NCBI GenBank assembly: GCA_015680685.1
Contig: MNCI01027083.1
Location: 1 to 64,000 of the forward strand
DNA length: 64,000 nt
DNA from: Gnetum montanum
Taxonomy: Eukaryota > Streptophyta > Gnetopsida > Gnetales > Gnetaceae
Reading direction: 5' to 3'
Shown here in pieces: positions 23,900 through 37,339 of this stretch. The notes under the pieces were generated by a model. It worked only from the letters and a program-made list of their open reading frames with translations, made no database searches and was not told where the DNA came from. The position numbers were made by a program, and so were the translations under genes. The first letter of the stretch is position 1. Each line of letters opens with the position of its first letter.

Positions 23900-26351
23900 A
23901 CCCTTCATAGAGTTTTTGGATTTTGATCAAAATATTTCCTTATAATCAATTATAGTTTTGATTGAGATTGTAAAGTTAGAAAAATTTGTAACTTGTATAA
24001 AATCTTGTCCAAGAAAAAATCTTAATCAAATAAGTTCTATTGATTACAAGCAAACTTATCTTCAATGGCCCACCACAATCTTTAATTTCTTATTTAGAAC
24101 ATGTTCAAATGGTTATTTGGGAAAAAACTAATTTTATTGGATTATATGATATTAGAATATTATTATCTTTTATAATTCTTACCCTTGCGTTGTTCTTCTA
24201 CCTATTAGAAAATTTAACACAATTTGCAAAACCTATGCACCATGCTCTCTCCCACAACTAAGTTGATCACTCCATGAGTGGCATTTTCCATGATTTTGGT
24301 TGGTATCACTACTACTAGTATTTCTCTTGTGATTGAGGATAGGCCCCACTTGGATAGTATGGTTGCTAGTAGGGCTATTTGAAATTACTCTGAAGATAAG
24401 ATAATTTCTTTGGTATTTTTTTTCTTGACAAAATTTGGATTGGATACATGTGTCTTGAACTCTTGTAAGTGGGCCATGATAGGGAAACTTCCTTGAGGAT
24501 GTTCATATTAGCACACATTACACCCTTCTTCGTATTTTGAACTTGAGTTAGTTAGTTTCTCCACTATAGAAACTTTCCCTTTGTTTTTGTAGTTTTCACA
24601 TCCATTATCTCTTTTTCTTCTTTTTGTTCTTACCTCTATTAAAGGCTTGTTAGGTCCTTTCCTTTGCTATCTTTTATGCTATAGTAAACTTCTCATCTAT
24701 AGAATACCACATTTTTTCTACCTTTGTTGCAATATCATTGACTGATTTTTGTTTAGATATGGTATGATGCAGGATTTTATCTTCTAATGTTTCTTACTCT
24801 TGTGATTCACATATCCTTACATCCCTTTTTTCTATTTGCTATATCTTTGTTATACTTTTTAACTAATTCCCTTTTCCTTAGATCTCCTTCCTCTTTTTCC
24901 ACCTCATCTATCAACCATTCGATCTAAGCATATACTCCAAGGGTTTCTCTTTTTTTATTCCTTAGTGCATCAATGATATGCCATAGTTATTCATGTTGAG
25001 AAAATTTGTGGCCTAGGCATCTTTCTAATAAGTAATAGTACCTACCTATTGGTGCATCAAAGGATTCATGTATCCCTTGTTTCCATCCTTAGATCTATTT
25101 TCTCATAATTGACACTCTAGAATAGGTTTGATACTTATCATTAAATAGTTATAGTATGGTACTTCAGCTTTGAATTAATTCTAGCTCTAAGGATTTATAC
25201 AAGCTCTCTACTTTCTTTATGGGCTTTTTGGAAGTCAATTTCAATTTTTGTTAATCATTCTCTATGTTTTGTAGGGCACAAGCATCATGGAAGGCTTGGA
25301 GATGGTTTTGTGAATCTGCATTATAGATACCTTTGAATTTTGAAATATTATTCTTGTCAAGTCACTTGATGCGATTGTCCCTTAAATGCCTACTAGGAAT
25401 GTACAAAACTTCCCTAATGTTGATCATGTTATGAGTGGCTAATAAGGGTTCTTCACGGTCTTTAGGTTTATGAGCTATGTTGCAGTGGTAACCCCTTTGA
25501 TGCTCATGATGCTCTCTCCTTTCATAGCTGATTCTTTCTTCCATTTGTTCATGGTTATCTCTCTCATTATTAGGATGCTTTCTTCTATGTACATGTGTCT
25601 TATGATCTCTTCTTATTTTGGCATCATGATCCCTTAGTCTTCATTCTCTCTTGTCAATATCTATTGATGAATGTGAGGAAGAAGATGGAGGAGTTTGAAA
25701 ATGGTGTTGGATAGTTGTCCTTCTATGACTTCTTGATTCATCTCTTCTTGATCCATTGTAGGTCTTAGGCCTTGAATTCCTCATAAGTTTAGAGTCTTCC
25801 TTATTTCTTCCAGGGGTTTCTGCAAGAGCTAAAATGTAGTTTTATTTGATAGGATCTTTAATACAAATGACTGATGTTTGGGAATGAGATCCATGAGTTT
25901 GATAGAATTGTTTAGCATGGAATAGAACATCTTCTTCTTTTTCAAGGACAACTATCTATGATGCCTTCTTTCCTTTGTTTTGTTCATATCTTGCCTTCAT
26001 AATGGTATCCCTTCTAGCTTAAGTCTTTGTTGGATAGTATGGCCTAGTCATGTTTTTAGTGACTTGATATCCTTCTTTTACATGACCAAGATGTAACCTC
26101 ATGAGGGTTGCCTAAAGCATTAATCATGCTAAACATTTTAGTGGTAAGACAATGTTTCCCTATAGGTCTCTCCATTTGAGCTGTGCATCTTGGTGAAAAA
26201 TGAATGTAAACTTAAGATAATAAGAATCAGTAATAGTATATGAAATTTTGGTTTGCATTGGTGCACTCCAATCTTCTTCATTGTAGTCTTTGTCATGACT
26301 TTTAATAAAATCAATTACAGATAGATGTTTTTCTTTAGTTGTAGAAGTCAT
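23900..26351 (-). pseudogene. Element C gag
   Basis: The minus-strand start is 26,351: MTSTTKEKHLS, then DWSAPMQTK and YYLKFTFIFHQD, parallel to gag of B and D. The central gag region lies at 25,150-25,400 (compare 15,120-15,481 in B), an R/H-rich stretch at 25,440-25,700, and the knuckle region at 24,480-24,560. Several stops are present. Below about 24,280 the sequence no longer matches pol of B, so the polymerase part is gone; 23,900-24,280 holds nothing I can name. Confidence 0.6.
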
Positions 26352-26477
26352 TTTGGTTTATGTAACTCTTAAGTGTATGTACATTTTTAATAAATTATTC
26401 TATGTGTGAAATATGCACATTGTAATACTTGATACAATGAACTTTGTAAAATTAACTAACTAACAAACATTGACACA

Positions 26478-26496
26478 TCCCTAGCAATGTCACCAA
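26478..26496 (-). promoter_or_regulatory. Primer-binding site of element C
   Basis: TTGGTGACATTGCTAGGGA on the minus strand is adjacent to the LTR end. It fits the Athila tRNA-Asp site TGGCGCCGTTGCCGGGGA with a few transitions. Confidence 0.6.
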
Positions 26497-27316
26497 TGAT
26501 GAGTGGTTTGGTATTCCAACACTCAACCATACAAGTTACAAGTGTTTACACATGACTAGATCATAATCTGCAAATGGACAATGTAAGTATACTAGTAAAT
26601 TGATATTAAGTTTGTGATCATTGTCTTCCCACTTAGAGTTAGTGAGGTATAAATTATATGGTTTAACTCTTAGTGAGCTATATGATGAATTGATGTTATT
26701 TGAATTTAAGTGTGCTAAGTGTAAGCATGATGAAAATGATTATAATTTTTATTTCTAAGTACAATGAAATTGTAAATATATTCTATCCTATGACAATAAC
26801 CATATGTTTCTATCCTAGGTTGATGTAACTATTACTAGGATTACCAAGTCACTATTGGGTTATCAAAAAATTACACTTTATGCTCAAAAATAGTTGTACT
26901 TATTCTACCTTAATAATGGACATTGGAATAGCAAATGATTTAGTAAAAGTAAATAAATGAATAAAAGTAGACATTATGAAAAAGTAAAACTATGTTAAGT
27001 GATATGCTAAATTGATGAAGAATAGTCTTGATCTTTATTATCGTTCATGGATTGTGTCCAAGAAAAATCCACTTGACTAAAAATTCCATACAACTATAAT
27101 TTACTACAATGTAGGCATTTATTCTAACTCTAACTTTATAAAAACAAATTACAAGAATTTTTCTAAGCGTTGTCAAAAACTTGTTACTTCGATGCGATGG
27201 TGGGTTGGTATTTATAGGCATGACCATGGCTTAGTACATCATATCTATGATGATGTATGTAGAGCTACAATACCATAGATATGATACAATAGTCTATGAC
27301 AAAACTTGTTTCATCA
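26497..27316 (-). repeat. Element C 5' LTR
   Basis: About 820 bp, ends TGATGAGT and TCATCA on the plus strand, paired with 20,814-21,588. It has a TATA box TATAAATA on the minus strand at 27,209-27,216. It carries an insertion of about 75 bp near 26,660-26,735 relative to its partner. Confidence 0.75.
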
Positions 27317-29476
27317 CTATAACATCACATGAAAACTCTATCGAAAACTCCATCCACAATCTAAATGAAGTGCATACAAGGATTAAAACACCTTCACACT
27401 AAAGGATATCATCTTGGTACCACTTAGAACAAAGCTAGAAGATGGGTCCATGTTATAAAGTATACTATTAGAACCAAAAACAATTACTAATTAACTAAAG
27501 TATTGATCAAAAAATAATCATTAAATATTTATTAAAACCATTAACATTACCATTAATTTGATATTCTACCATTAACCTTGATGAGCTAGCCAAAATTTTG
27601 AGGGTAGATTACTTTCATTGTAGGAATGTGACCTTGTCTATGACTAACCCATGAGTCATATCCATGAAGGAAGCCTTGAAAGTCAAAGGAATCATTAAGA
27701 TAACAAATAATTAAATTATAATCCAATCAAATCCCATGCTTATGAATATCACTTATAAGCCAAATCATAAGTCGAATATGAAATCATTAAGTATGAATCA
27801 TGAGTTATGAGGATCACAAGGGAAACATCACCTAGTCTATGATTCTACCTCGCTATTTCATAATGTAGTAGCATTAAGAGCCTGCCAATAGACTCCAATG
27901 ATCTATAGTTATCACAAGGTTCAACAAATCCTCATTTAATAGTTCTAAGGTGAATTAATAAATTGATTTCAAATTTATGTGAGTTCTCTTGGGTATTGAA
28001 TGCCCCTTTCTTAGGTGAGGTGCTCTCCATTTTATACAAGAAGAGTTTACATCTTAAATTTGGGAAAAATTTATAAGATAGACATGTCAGTTTTCATTGA
28101 AGAAATTAATATGGATCAATACTATTATGGGGAGATATCAATCTAAATCATGATGGAGATGGCTCTCGATTGTCAATCTTCGTAGCATTTGTAGCATGGA
28201 TTAATATCCCATTTCTATGAAAAGTTATAGATTTATTTTGATCTAATGTTATTGATTTCTATCATTTTTGTATGAAGATTGATACAAGTTAATTCTAGCA
28301 ATGTGGATTGATATGTTGCTATTACTATAGAGATCAATCTAATTTGGGTCGATAGAAGTCAATTTCTACCCCTATTACTACAAAGATCGATAAAAGTTGG
28401 GTTCATACAAGTTGATTCTAGCATATGTGGATTAGTATGTTTATCCTTGGATCAATATGTTTATCCTTGGAATATAAAGTCTTTGATGCAAATTGATATG
28501 TTATCAATTCATATCCTGTGATAACACAAACTTAACAAAGTGATTAGTACATGTCATGTACCATTGAGGAATTCAATGTACTTTGATATGGTAAAATAAT
28601 AGAAAAATAAAAATTTAAACTATTTTTGCATTAAAATTTAAGAAATTTGGGGATTCATCATAGCCCCCTATGAGCCTTTGGGTAGCACTTGACCAACTAA
28701 GATGAATAGTACCCTTGGCATGCATAAATATAAAAAAGTACATGCTATTGACTATTCAAAATCATAGCATTAATAATCTTCTCTCATGGCCCAAAATTCT
28801 CTAAGCCCAACTATAACACCAAGAAATCACACTAATTTATTATGCATAGTAAATGTTTCCTTAGATATGAAAATAGAACTAATAGAAATCACTCAATTTT
28901 TGTAGAGTTGGAATACAAGGAAGATGAAGCGAAAGACATGGTGGGAGAATCTTTGCAAATAATGAAACTTGTATCTATGCTTGAGTTATTCTTATTTGTT
29001 AAAGAAATTGTTTAACCTTCTATTTATTTGTACTTCTAAAATCTAGCATTTCCCAGCTTTCTTTTTTAGCAACGTTGATTTATAGTTGTAGGTTTAGCTA
29101 CACGTCTAATGTGTTGATTCAGAAAATCAAAATTTGACAGTTGGATCATAATTAGCTCTATGTTTATTTTATATTTGTGAAATTGTAAATTTTTATTTTG
29201 ACTATCATCTAAGTCTTGGTAAGAAGAAACATCTAAGAATATTAATGAGCTTGGTACATAGTTTTATAGGGTACATTTTATTGGTACCAAGGATCCATCA
29301 TTTATTATTATTAGTATTCAATTTGGTTGAGTATACTGTTGATACATTTTGCTTCTGGTAGATAGTGAGCATAAATTTGTGATACTAATGTATACTAGAA
29401 TGGAAAGAAATATTATCTTCAGATTTTGTATAATTGATTTTTGTGACCCTCTAGTTTACTTAAATTTAGTAGTTTT
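27317..29476. other. No gene: decayed repeats with imperfect tandem copies
   Basis: The first few hundred bases should be the displaced remainder of the element D LTR. At about 28,270-28,470 a unit beginning TACAAGTTRATTCTAGCA and containing TGTGGATTRRTATGTT occurs twice, and ATGTTTATCCTTGGA is doubled at about 28,437-28,470. The region 28,880-29,470 is AT-rich with no domain. No frame longer than about 60 codons is convincing. Confidence 0.4.
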
Positions 29477-29706
29477 GTAATAACATTGCCCTGNTTCAGA
29501 GCCATGTAGTTCTTCATGTGGGTGTAGTATGAAGAGGACTAAGAAAGGGATGCAACATGAGAGAGTCTTGCTGCTAGCTTGGTACCACCAAGCTAGGGTG
29601 GGTTTTCTAACACTTGAGTGCCACTCAAGGGTACCTTAGAGTGTTTTATGATCCTTGAACCATGGGGAGAGCCCAGGAGAACCTCTATCCTAAGACATGT
29701 CTTACA
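29477..29706 (-). repeat. Element G 3' LTR, internally deleted
   Basis: Matches the two ends of 34,861-35,431 but jumps from TTGCCCTG to TTCAGAGCCATG across an N at 29,494. The lost part corresponds to about 34,880-35,220. The minus strand just outside it reads GAGGAAGCA, a possible polypurine tract. Confidence 0.65.
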
Positions 29707-32700
29707 ATGCTTCCTCATACAAAAGAAGTGACATCCTCAAAGTAGAGCCTAGGATAACTTTGAAAGTACACTTCAGGTATGGGTTTGGAGCTTTGTCAAC
29801 TCTAAGGAATCCCTCAACTCAACTAACACCAAGCTTGAAGGAATGTACAAACTCCAACACCTGATATGTCCTTCCATCCAAGACATTACATGAAACATAA
29901 AGAGCGCTTGGAGAAACCTAAAGACTTTCCCTTCTCTATGACAAGAAAGATAAGTTCAATCTAAAGGACCAATGTCTCTATGGAATTCCCTAGATCTATC
30001 CATTATTAGATCTAGTGACTTATCTTCCTTTATAGATCCATACCTATGTAAGAGAAAGTTCTCTTCATCCATAAGTCTAGATGAGTTTCATTTTGAATGG
30101 CATCTTAGCACCCATCAATTTCCTTGATTTTTTTATTGATTTTTAGGACTCACGAGAACAACTGCCCATCTTGGTGATGGACTTGGAATCTTAAAACTAA
30201 GAGAGAACATGCTGTAAAAGAGCCATGTCTTCATAAGCAACTCAAGCTTACCAAAACCCCAAGTTCTACTTCTCACATCAAGATGCATGGGGTCTCACTA
30301 GTCTAGCCATCTATGTATTGGATCATCACATTTATACCATCCACATATTTTCTTTTGTTTTTCCGCATTACATATATTTAGGCTAGAAGGAGGGGAGTTG
30401 AGCATGATCTCCCTTCAAAATAAGGTACAGAGGTAGATCTTTTGAGTTTGACTTTGCCATCTATAGACACACCAATATCACAATCCACATTTTATCAACC
30501 AAAACTATTCCATATGCTATTCAAGAGAGAAGATCCAAAATTTATTTGAAAAACTTCTTCATGAGAACACCTACTCAAGTGCTAGAATAAGTGGAGGATG
30601 GGTTGGGCAACTAGCCTTAAGATAGTCCTCCATAAATGTGTCTCATGCCAACCACTACCACATGGTCCATCACAACCACTATGTCCCATTTATGGGAAAG
30701 GATCAACTATATTTACATCTTATAAGCTATCCTTCCCACTCCAAGAGATGGGACAAGCACCATTTTATGAATACTTAGTAGAAGAAAGCATGTATAATTA
30801 CCTCAAAGGACAATCATTGTCATGAATTTTCTAAGAAACATCTAGGTTTCTAGAATCTAAATTTTCCTACCATGTTAGGAACAACTACAACTCATGATCA
30901 ACAAATTTCATTGGATTTTTGAACCTGAAGGGAAGATCCTCTTTGGAAGGTTTCTTCCATAGGTAGGTGCAACAACCCAACTACATCGTACCCATGGTAC
31001 ATGAAAAAGTAGTCCACATAGCAAACATAGCCATATTGTCAAACTACTACCAATTAAGGGAAGACATAGATTCATAGGTCTTACCCACATTCGATTCCAC
31101 CTCACAACTTAACTCGACAAGCCAAAGAGTTCATCCCCAAAACTTCCCTAGAGAGGGATTCCATTTCACCATAGTAGGTCTAGGTTTTCTATTTCATACA
31201 CACAAATCCATCCCATTTACAAAAATTGTGGTGCACAAGCCCACACCACTACCTATTATCATTGATCCCAAATAATGAACTCAAGAGTTACCAAGGATAG
31301 TTTGCCCATAGGAGGACTAGGTCCTTGAGACAATTTGAAATGACAACAAATGGAAATCACCATCATCAACTACCAACTCAAAATAATCCATGATTCATCC
31401 CCAAAGGATTTACAATAAGGGAGGTCCACTAGAGAGTCCCTACCAAGGAGTTCCTTTGAAGATTCAATCTAAGAGAGAGTACATAAGATCACACCTTGGT
31501 TACAAGAAGAGATATATAAATTTAGGCTACATCAATAACATGGAATCACAAGGGAGATTCCATGAATTCAATTATGGTAATAATATCCTATCTCTAAAAA
31601 AAAGTCTTAAGAGGTTAGGCACATGGGGCTACTGCTTGGAACAAGTCCAAACATCAATTGCCTTTGAATCCCAACTATAAGAACAACTATCTCAATTCAA
31701 CCTACATCGATCTATTGGAAACTTAAGAAGCATCCATCAGAATGGAGAATGACCCCTCATAGACTAGAAAATCACCAAGTAGTGCTTGGTCATGCTATTC
31801 CACCAAAGAGGTTAGGACACTAACATAATTCAACAATACACCAAAGTACATCAGAGAGATGGGGCAATATAACATAGCCTTCAAGAGCACCATAAGCCCC
31901 TAGTCATGAGAGCACATCATAGACCACAAAGCACCATAAGCTCTAATCATGAGAGCATAGGCTCAAGTGTTTTTCAACACATATAGGTCCACCATGTAGA
32001 GCCTCTAAGAGAAATCAATGTATGCATAACTATAACACAATTTGTTCAAGGATGGACCACCATCCCAATGCTTGCAAAAAATTACTCTAAAGACCAAATC
32101 CAGCTATGGAAGAGGGAGTCTAGGTGTTGGTACCCAAAACTCAACTCTAACCTATATCTAGTCATGATAGCATCACCTTGGATTTGAATATTCAGTCAAC
32201 CATTGAAACTCAGATAGCCATCACAAACCACCCACTATCAGGACCAAGTTCATCAAACCAATTGTTTGAATTTTAGGCTGCATTCCACCATCAATCATCC
32301 ATGAATAAAATTTATGCCAATCAAGGAACCCAAAAGGAAGAATTCCACAACTTATCTTATCTCAAGAATGCTCATTGAAGGACATACCATCATGGCATGC
32401 CCAAATCACCAGGAACACAAAGCATTAGTTTGGAAGCACCTCAAGAAAGAAAATGCCCTAGCATCCTTTTTGCAACACTGTTTGCCAAAAATAGGATTTT
32501 TCATAGGGCTTTTAGAAGATTTCATATCAAGGCAGAAAGGCTTCTTACAAACATAGAGATGAGGTGCTTCAAGGATGAGCACATTAAAAGCATTGTACAC
32601 CAAGTTTGGCCTTGTCATGGGGTGTGGCACAAGCCTACAATAAGGGTAAATCTAATTTACATAGGGAATTAACATCTAGCACTTTTGTGTGCAGAATCTA

Positions 32701-34846
32701 TCAAAACTGAGGTCATCACAATAATACATTACAATCTTACACACTCAAGGATAGGAATACATTTGGTGGGCATAATACATGACATTTGGGAATGCTACCT
32801 AGGCCTAGAAGGCTATAGGACAAACTACTTGAGCCCATCCTAAGTTGAAGGGTTTAGGCCACTAGGAGCAACACCAATGCTGCATCATGCTATTTTGAGA
32901 AAAAGCTATCTCTATTTCTACATGTACAAAAACCACAGTTGCACTGCATCCACTACAAAACTACCATCAAAAGAAAATGAACCAAGACACAAATGCAATG
33001 ATTGAATAGTGTAAGACACCAACAGAGAATCCACCACCCATCATAGTGGGACCTCAAGGCATTAGCCACTCTTGGGCCATCAGTATCTGGCATGGCCAAG
33101 GACATTGTTCTATACCATTTGCTAATCTAATATTCATAGGATCTAGTACAAAACACCATCCTTTGTTAGTGCTCATCCACCACTAAGAGGCAAACAAATC
33201 ATGATGTACCAAATACTCCACCATAGTAGGGGTACTAATAAATCTAGAATCCAATGTTGGGATTCCAAGACATAGCACTCATAGAATTAACTAAGGTCAC
33301 CACTAATCACATCTTTGTACCTATGCTACTTGCAAGGTTGGAACATTAGCTCTGAAATAGAGAAGTTAGCAGGAACATGATTAGCACATTAGCCTCATTT
33401 ATATCAAGCATGATCACACAATAGAGAAATATTAGTCTCACAAAATCATAGAGAGCAATACCTTAGCAACATGCATGGAGATCAATGATGCAAAACATAA
33501 TTGATCAATTAGATACACTCACACAAGATATTTTTTCATGAGGCACACCAAGAGAGAGAGAGAATTGGAACTCTCTCAAAATTCTAAGATTCACATACAA
33601 CAAATGTTCCCAACCATTGGCACTAGTTCCCACCAAGATCAAAATCTCAACAAATTCACAAGAGGCATGTGATCTAGAAAATCATTATATAAACTTGAAA
33701 CAGAAGGGAGACCAAGATTTAGCCAACAATAGATCTCAGCAAAGCTCTAATTCCTTCTATGAAGAGCAACATTAGAGAGGATGCATCCATAAGAAAGTCT
33801 CTCATCAAGAGAGGTGAGGTCTCAACAAGAACCAAAAATAGGATGACTTACCCTAGAAGGTTTACAAATCAAAATTCCCAAAGAAATAACACCAATGAAA
33901 GAAGTGGTGTCATGAAACCATGGGCAACACATCTAGCTCAAATGAGGAAACATAATGCATGAAAGATCTACAACAAGGGAAATCATGCCCAAAGCACTAG
34001 AGGTTATCAAAAAAAGGACCATGACAATTTTGGTCTTGGGATGACACACATGGCCTCAAAATACATCCTTAACAATCCCAACAATGAGTCATCACGTAGC
34101 TTAGAGCATAAAGCCTTATGTTACGAACAATAGACATAGTAAGAGAGACATACATGAAAAGTTTGAAAATGCAGATAAGGAAGGCATGCCTACATAATAA
34201 GACAACATACAATTGAAAATATGTGCATATGAAATCTACCGACAATGATCTTAATCCATCCAAAACAAGGCTCACCAAGAGCACATGTCCAAAGGCCCTC
34301 CATCTTGAGGTACTTGGGAACTAACATGTTCTAATTTTTAATTTCCACATTCACTGTATCTAGGGTGAGTAGGGGTGCAAGGATAATACATCTTGCACAA
34401 TTCAATCACTGCCATCTTGATACATGTCATCTAGGTGGAGACCAAAGTGGAGACTAGGTCCATTTCACCCAAGATGAACCCCTAGAGACCAAAGATGAGA
34501 GCTCCTTGAGTAACAACAATTTATAAGTTTCCAATAGAACTCTCCTATGCCATATGAAACTAAAACCATAACTAGTCCATCCACCAGTTAGCTAGTGCAA
34601 GACAACACCACAATGTAATCATTTACATCCTCTAGTAGAGAAACATACATCAATTACTCACACCATAACATCAACCCCATAATGAAAAGCTTAAGAGTCT
34701 TACCATAAGGCAACTCTTCAAAGAACACATAAGGATATGATCCTATGTCATCCATATATATCTATTCGAAAGGACCATAAGTAGAAAACCTTCATGGTAT
34801 AACACTAATAGAGGGTACATACTTATCACAATATGATTACAAAAAT
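29707..34846 (-). other. Element G interior, no recognisable protein
   Basis: The plus strand is rich in A and C and poor in G, so the element's own strand is rich in T and G. Open frames at 30,598-30,825, 31,390-31,680, 32,314-32,672 and 33,759-33,962 lie on the plus strand, antisense to the element, and show no family motif. A tandem pair with CATAAGC..TAATCATGAGAGCA wording occurs at about 31,890-31,970. I see no knuckle, protease triad or RT block. Confidence 0.5.
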
Positions 34847-34858
34847 GCTCTTATACCA
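34847..34858 (-). promoter_or_regulatory. Primer-binding site of element G (initiator tRNA-Met)
   Basis: TGGTATAAGAGC on the minus strand, two bases inside the LTR, differs by one base from the canonical TGGTATCAGAGC. Confidence 0.75.
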
Positions 34859-34860
34859 CT

Positions 34861-35431
34861 TGTAATAATGTTGCCTTGACGTTGTCCAGCACCCCAAGGA
34901 ATTCACTAAGATCTAATGGATCTAGGATGGAAGACATGGGGAATATGCCTCTAATAAGTAAGCAAACCCTAGCATGGAGTAAGTAGCACAATAGCTTCTT
35001 AATAAGAGAGCACCATAAGGAGAATCATTGAACTCTGAATGAGGACTTTGAAAATAAGTACATAAGAATTCCTATAGACATCAATGGTGGAAGAGGTAAT
35101 GATGTATCTGCAAGGGGTGCCTCACCCCTAGACCCCTTATGATATAGTGCAAGGTTTGACAAGGCACCGCACTAGAACTATCCAATCTTGGCTACCTACA
35201 TATCTATGACCATCGCAAAATTAGGGCCATGTAGTTCTCCATGTAAGGAAGGTATGAAGAGGACTTAGAAATGAATGTAATAGGAGGGAGTCCTACTGCT
35301 AGCTTGGTACTGCCAAGTTGAGATGGGTTTTCTAACACTTGAGTGCCACTCAAGGGCACCTTAGAGTGTTCCATGGTTCCTAAACCATGGGGAGAGCCCA
35401 GGAGAACCTCTATCTTGAAGCATCTCTTACA
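34861..35431 (-). repeat. Element G 5' LTR
   Basis: 571 bp, TGTAATAA to TCTTACA on the plus strand. Pairs with 29,477-29,706. Confidence 0.7.
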
Positions 35432-37335
35432 AATTTGGTATCTTTAGCACATTATACATCCTTCATGTATTATACATGGACATTGCAAAGCATTCTGAAA
35501 AAATGTCATAGAATCATTCTAAGTTCCTTATTTTCTATGCTTATGAATGCATCTTTCCTTAAAAATTGTTAGATGTTTATGTGATTATACATAACAAATA
35601 TGGTGTTTTAATGGACATGAGAGGTGTTAATTTAAAATAATTTAAATTAAAATTTACTAAAATTTAGAATTAACTTGCACATGAAAGGATAAAAATTAGG
35701 CATGAAAGTTTAGTATTCTCATAGGGTGATCCAAAATATATACACAATACTTAGAAAACATGTTTTACAAAGGATGGCCTAGGGTATCTTGCATATAGAC
35801 ATGACTAATTTGAAAATAAGTCTAGATAAAAGAGGTGAAAGATTTATAAAAAATAGTAAAATGAGAGCCAAAGTTTAAAGAAAAGAAACTTAATAGAATC
35901 ACAATCATAAGTTATAAGTTGTAATAATAGCATGATTAGCGATAACAATGGTGGTATTAGTAGTATACAACAAGTAGTAATTAAATAGAAATAGTGTGCA
36001 AGCAGCAACAAGTAGCAACAAGTAGTAGCAATGAGTAACCAATAATAAATGACTACATGAATGATGAGAATGGAGAGAAAGAAAAAGTACATGATATAGA
36101 GGAAACATGAGATGGAATAAGAGAATGAAGAGAGAAAAATAATTTATTGCTAAATTCTCCTTGACTTTAGAATTACACTTAAAAGTTTTAATTCATTGCT
36201 TCAAATACTCTATCAAGTGATGAAAATAGAGCAACATACTTTCTTCCAACATTTTAATATATTTGTTAGAATATTTAATCATGGGATCCTTTGTAGTTCC
36301 AAGTCATGAAAATTAAAATAATAATTTTTAAGGGGAAGATGAAAAGAAGAAAAAAGGAACTCTAATTTTGTGGTATCATTATAAACTCAAGGTATACTCA
36401 CAATGAATCATGGTAGGACATGAGAAAGAATGAACTCAATACTTCCATAACCAGCTTAGATCCTTTCTAGCACATCTCAAAGGCCTCACACTAAGTCATT
36501 TTATTATAATTTATCATAAATTGCTAAACTATAAAGATAATTCAAAACATACACATCATTTTAAATAAATGCAATCCAAAGGAAGATACTATGGTATCAA
36601 CTCAACCTCTATGCTAACACCATAAAAAATGCAAGTAGTAAGGATTTCATTTTTTTAATTTAGTTAAAAAATGAAATACTTACAAGTGTTTCTAAAATAT
36701 ATCAAGTGCATTTAATAGGAACTAAGTGTTAAATTCTATCATCCTTTAAGTTTACTTCTATGACATGCACCTATATGAATATGATTCATTATTTCATGGC
36801 TCAATTGCTACAATTTAAGAAATGATATTATAAATGTAGCAAGATGAAATGCATTCTACTCAAGTGCATATGATGTGTTATGCATCATATATACATACAT
36901 ACATATAATAATAACTATAACATATTAAATTACTAATCTATTAGATATACACGTATAACATTATATAAATATGTTTAAGGTGGAATGCATTGAAGTTTTA
37001 AGCAAAATTATTACCTTAAAGGTTAGCTATTTTATAAACATTAGGTGCTATAACATTCATAACTTAATATGGTCTTGATCACATTGGTGAGCATGTGGTT
37101 TAAGAACCATTCTAACTAGAATGTCTTACTCTTTAATTAAACCTACTACTTTTAAATATCTAAGTTCAACATCCTAATGATCATAGGATTCAGCAACCAA
37201 GCCCTCATTCGGCCTGAGATAATCTAAGAAAAATTTCATAAGTGTGAATCTAAAGTTTGATGGATAATATAGGTTTTTATTCATGTAGTAACTTGTAGTG
37301 TTGGAGTTAATAGATATTTTTTAGTAGATATGATT
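35432..37335. other. No gene: AT-rich spacer
   Basis: No domain in any frame. It contains an AGTAGCAACAAGTAGTAGCAA-like low-complexity tract near 35,960-36,040 and a TATATACATACATACATATA microsatellite near 36,888-36,906. The minus-strand open frames at 35,844-36,108 only reflect this low complexity. At about 37,335 readable pararetrovirus sequence begins abruptly. Confidence 0.5.
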
Positions 37336-37339
37336 CCAC

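Larger units (their letters stand above)
20814..27316 (-). mobile_element. Element C: Athila-like element with two LTRs and pol deleted
   Basis: LTRs at 20,814-21,588 and 26,497-27,316 are alignable over their whole length. Both start TGATGAGT; the right one ends TCATCA. Flanks are CTACA (20,809-20,813) and CTATA (27,317-27,321), a 5-bp target duplication with one mismatch. The interior carries a PBS, gag and a 3' ORF with little or nothing of pol between them. It lies inside the LTR of element D. Without protease, RT or integrase it could only have moved with enzymes from another element, unless pol was lost after insertion. Confidence 0.75.
29477..35431 (-). mobile_element. Element G: non-coding LTR element (LARD-like)
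   Basis: Direct repeats 29,477-29,706 and 34,861-35,431 share long near-identical tracts (for example TTTTCTAACACTTGAGTGCC). Both start TGTAATAA and end CTTACA, giving TGTAA/TTACA termini. A PBS for initiator tRNA-Met lies beside the right copy, fixing minus orientation. The 5.1-kb interior has no recognisable gag, protease, RT or integrase in any frame. That combination describes a large retrotransposon derivative moved by enzymes made elsewhere. The left LTR lacks about 350 bp present in the right one, at an N (29,494). Confidence 0.65.

Noticed and set aside
30598-33962. Several plus-strand open frames in element G
   Set aside because: No motif, opposite to the element orientation, and explained by low G content giving few stops.
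35844-36108. Leu/Tyr-rich hydrophobic minus-strand frames
   Set aside because: Low-complexity CAACAAGTAGTAG DNA; apparent membrane segments are an artefact.
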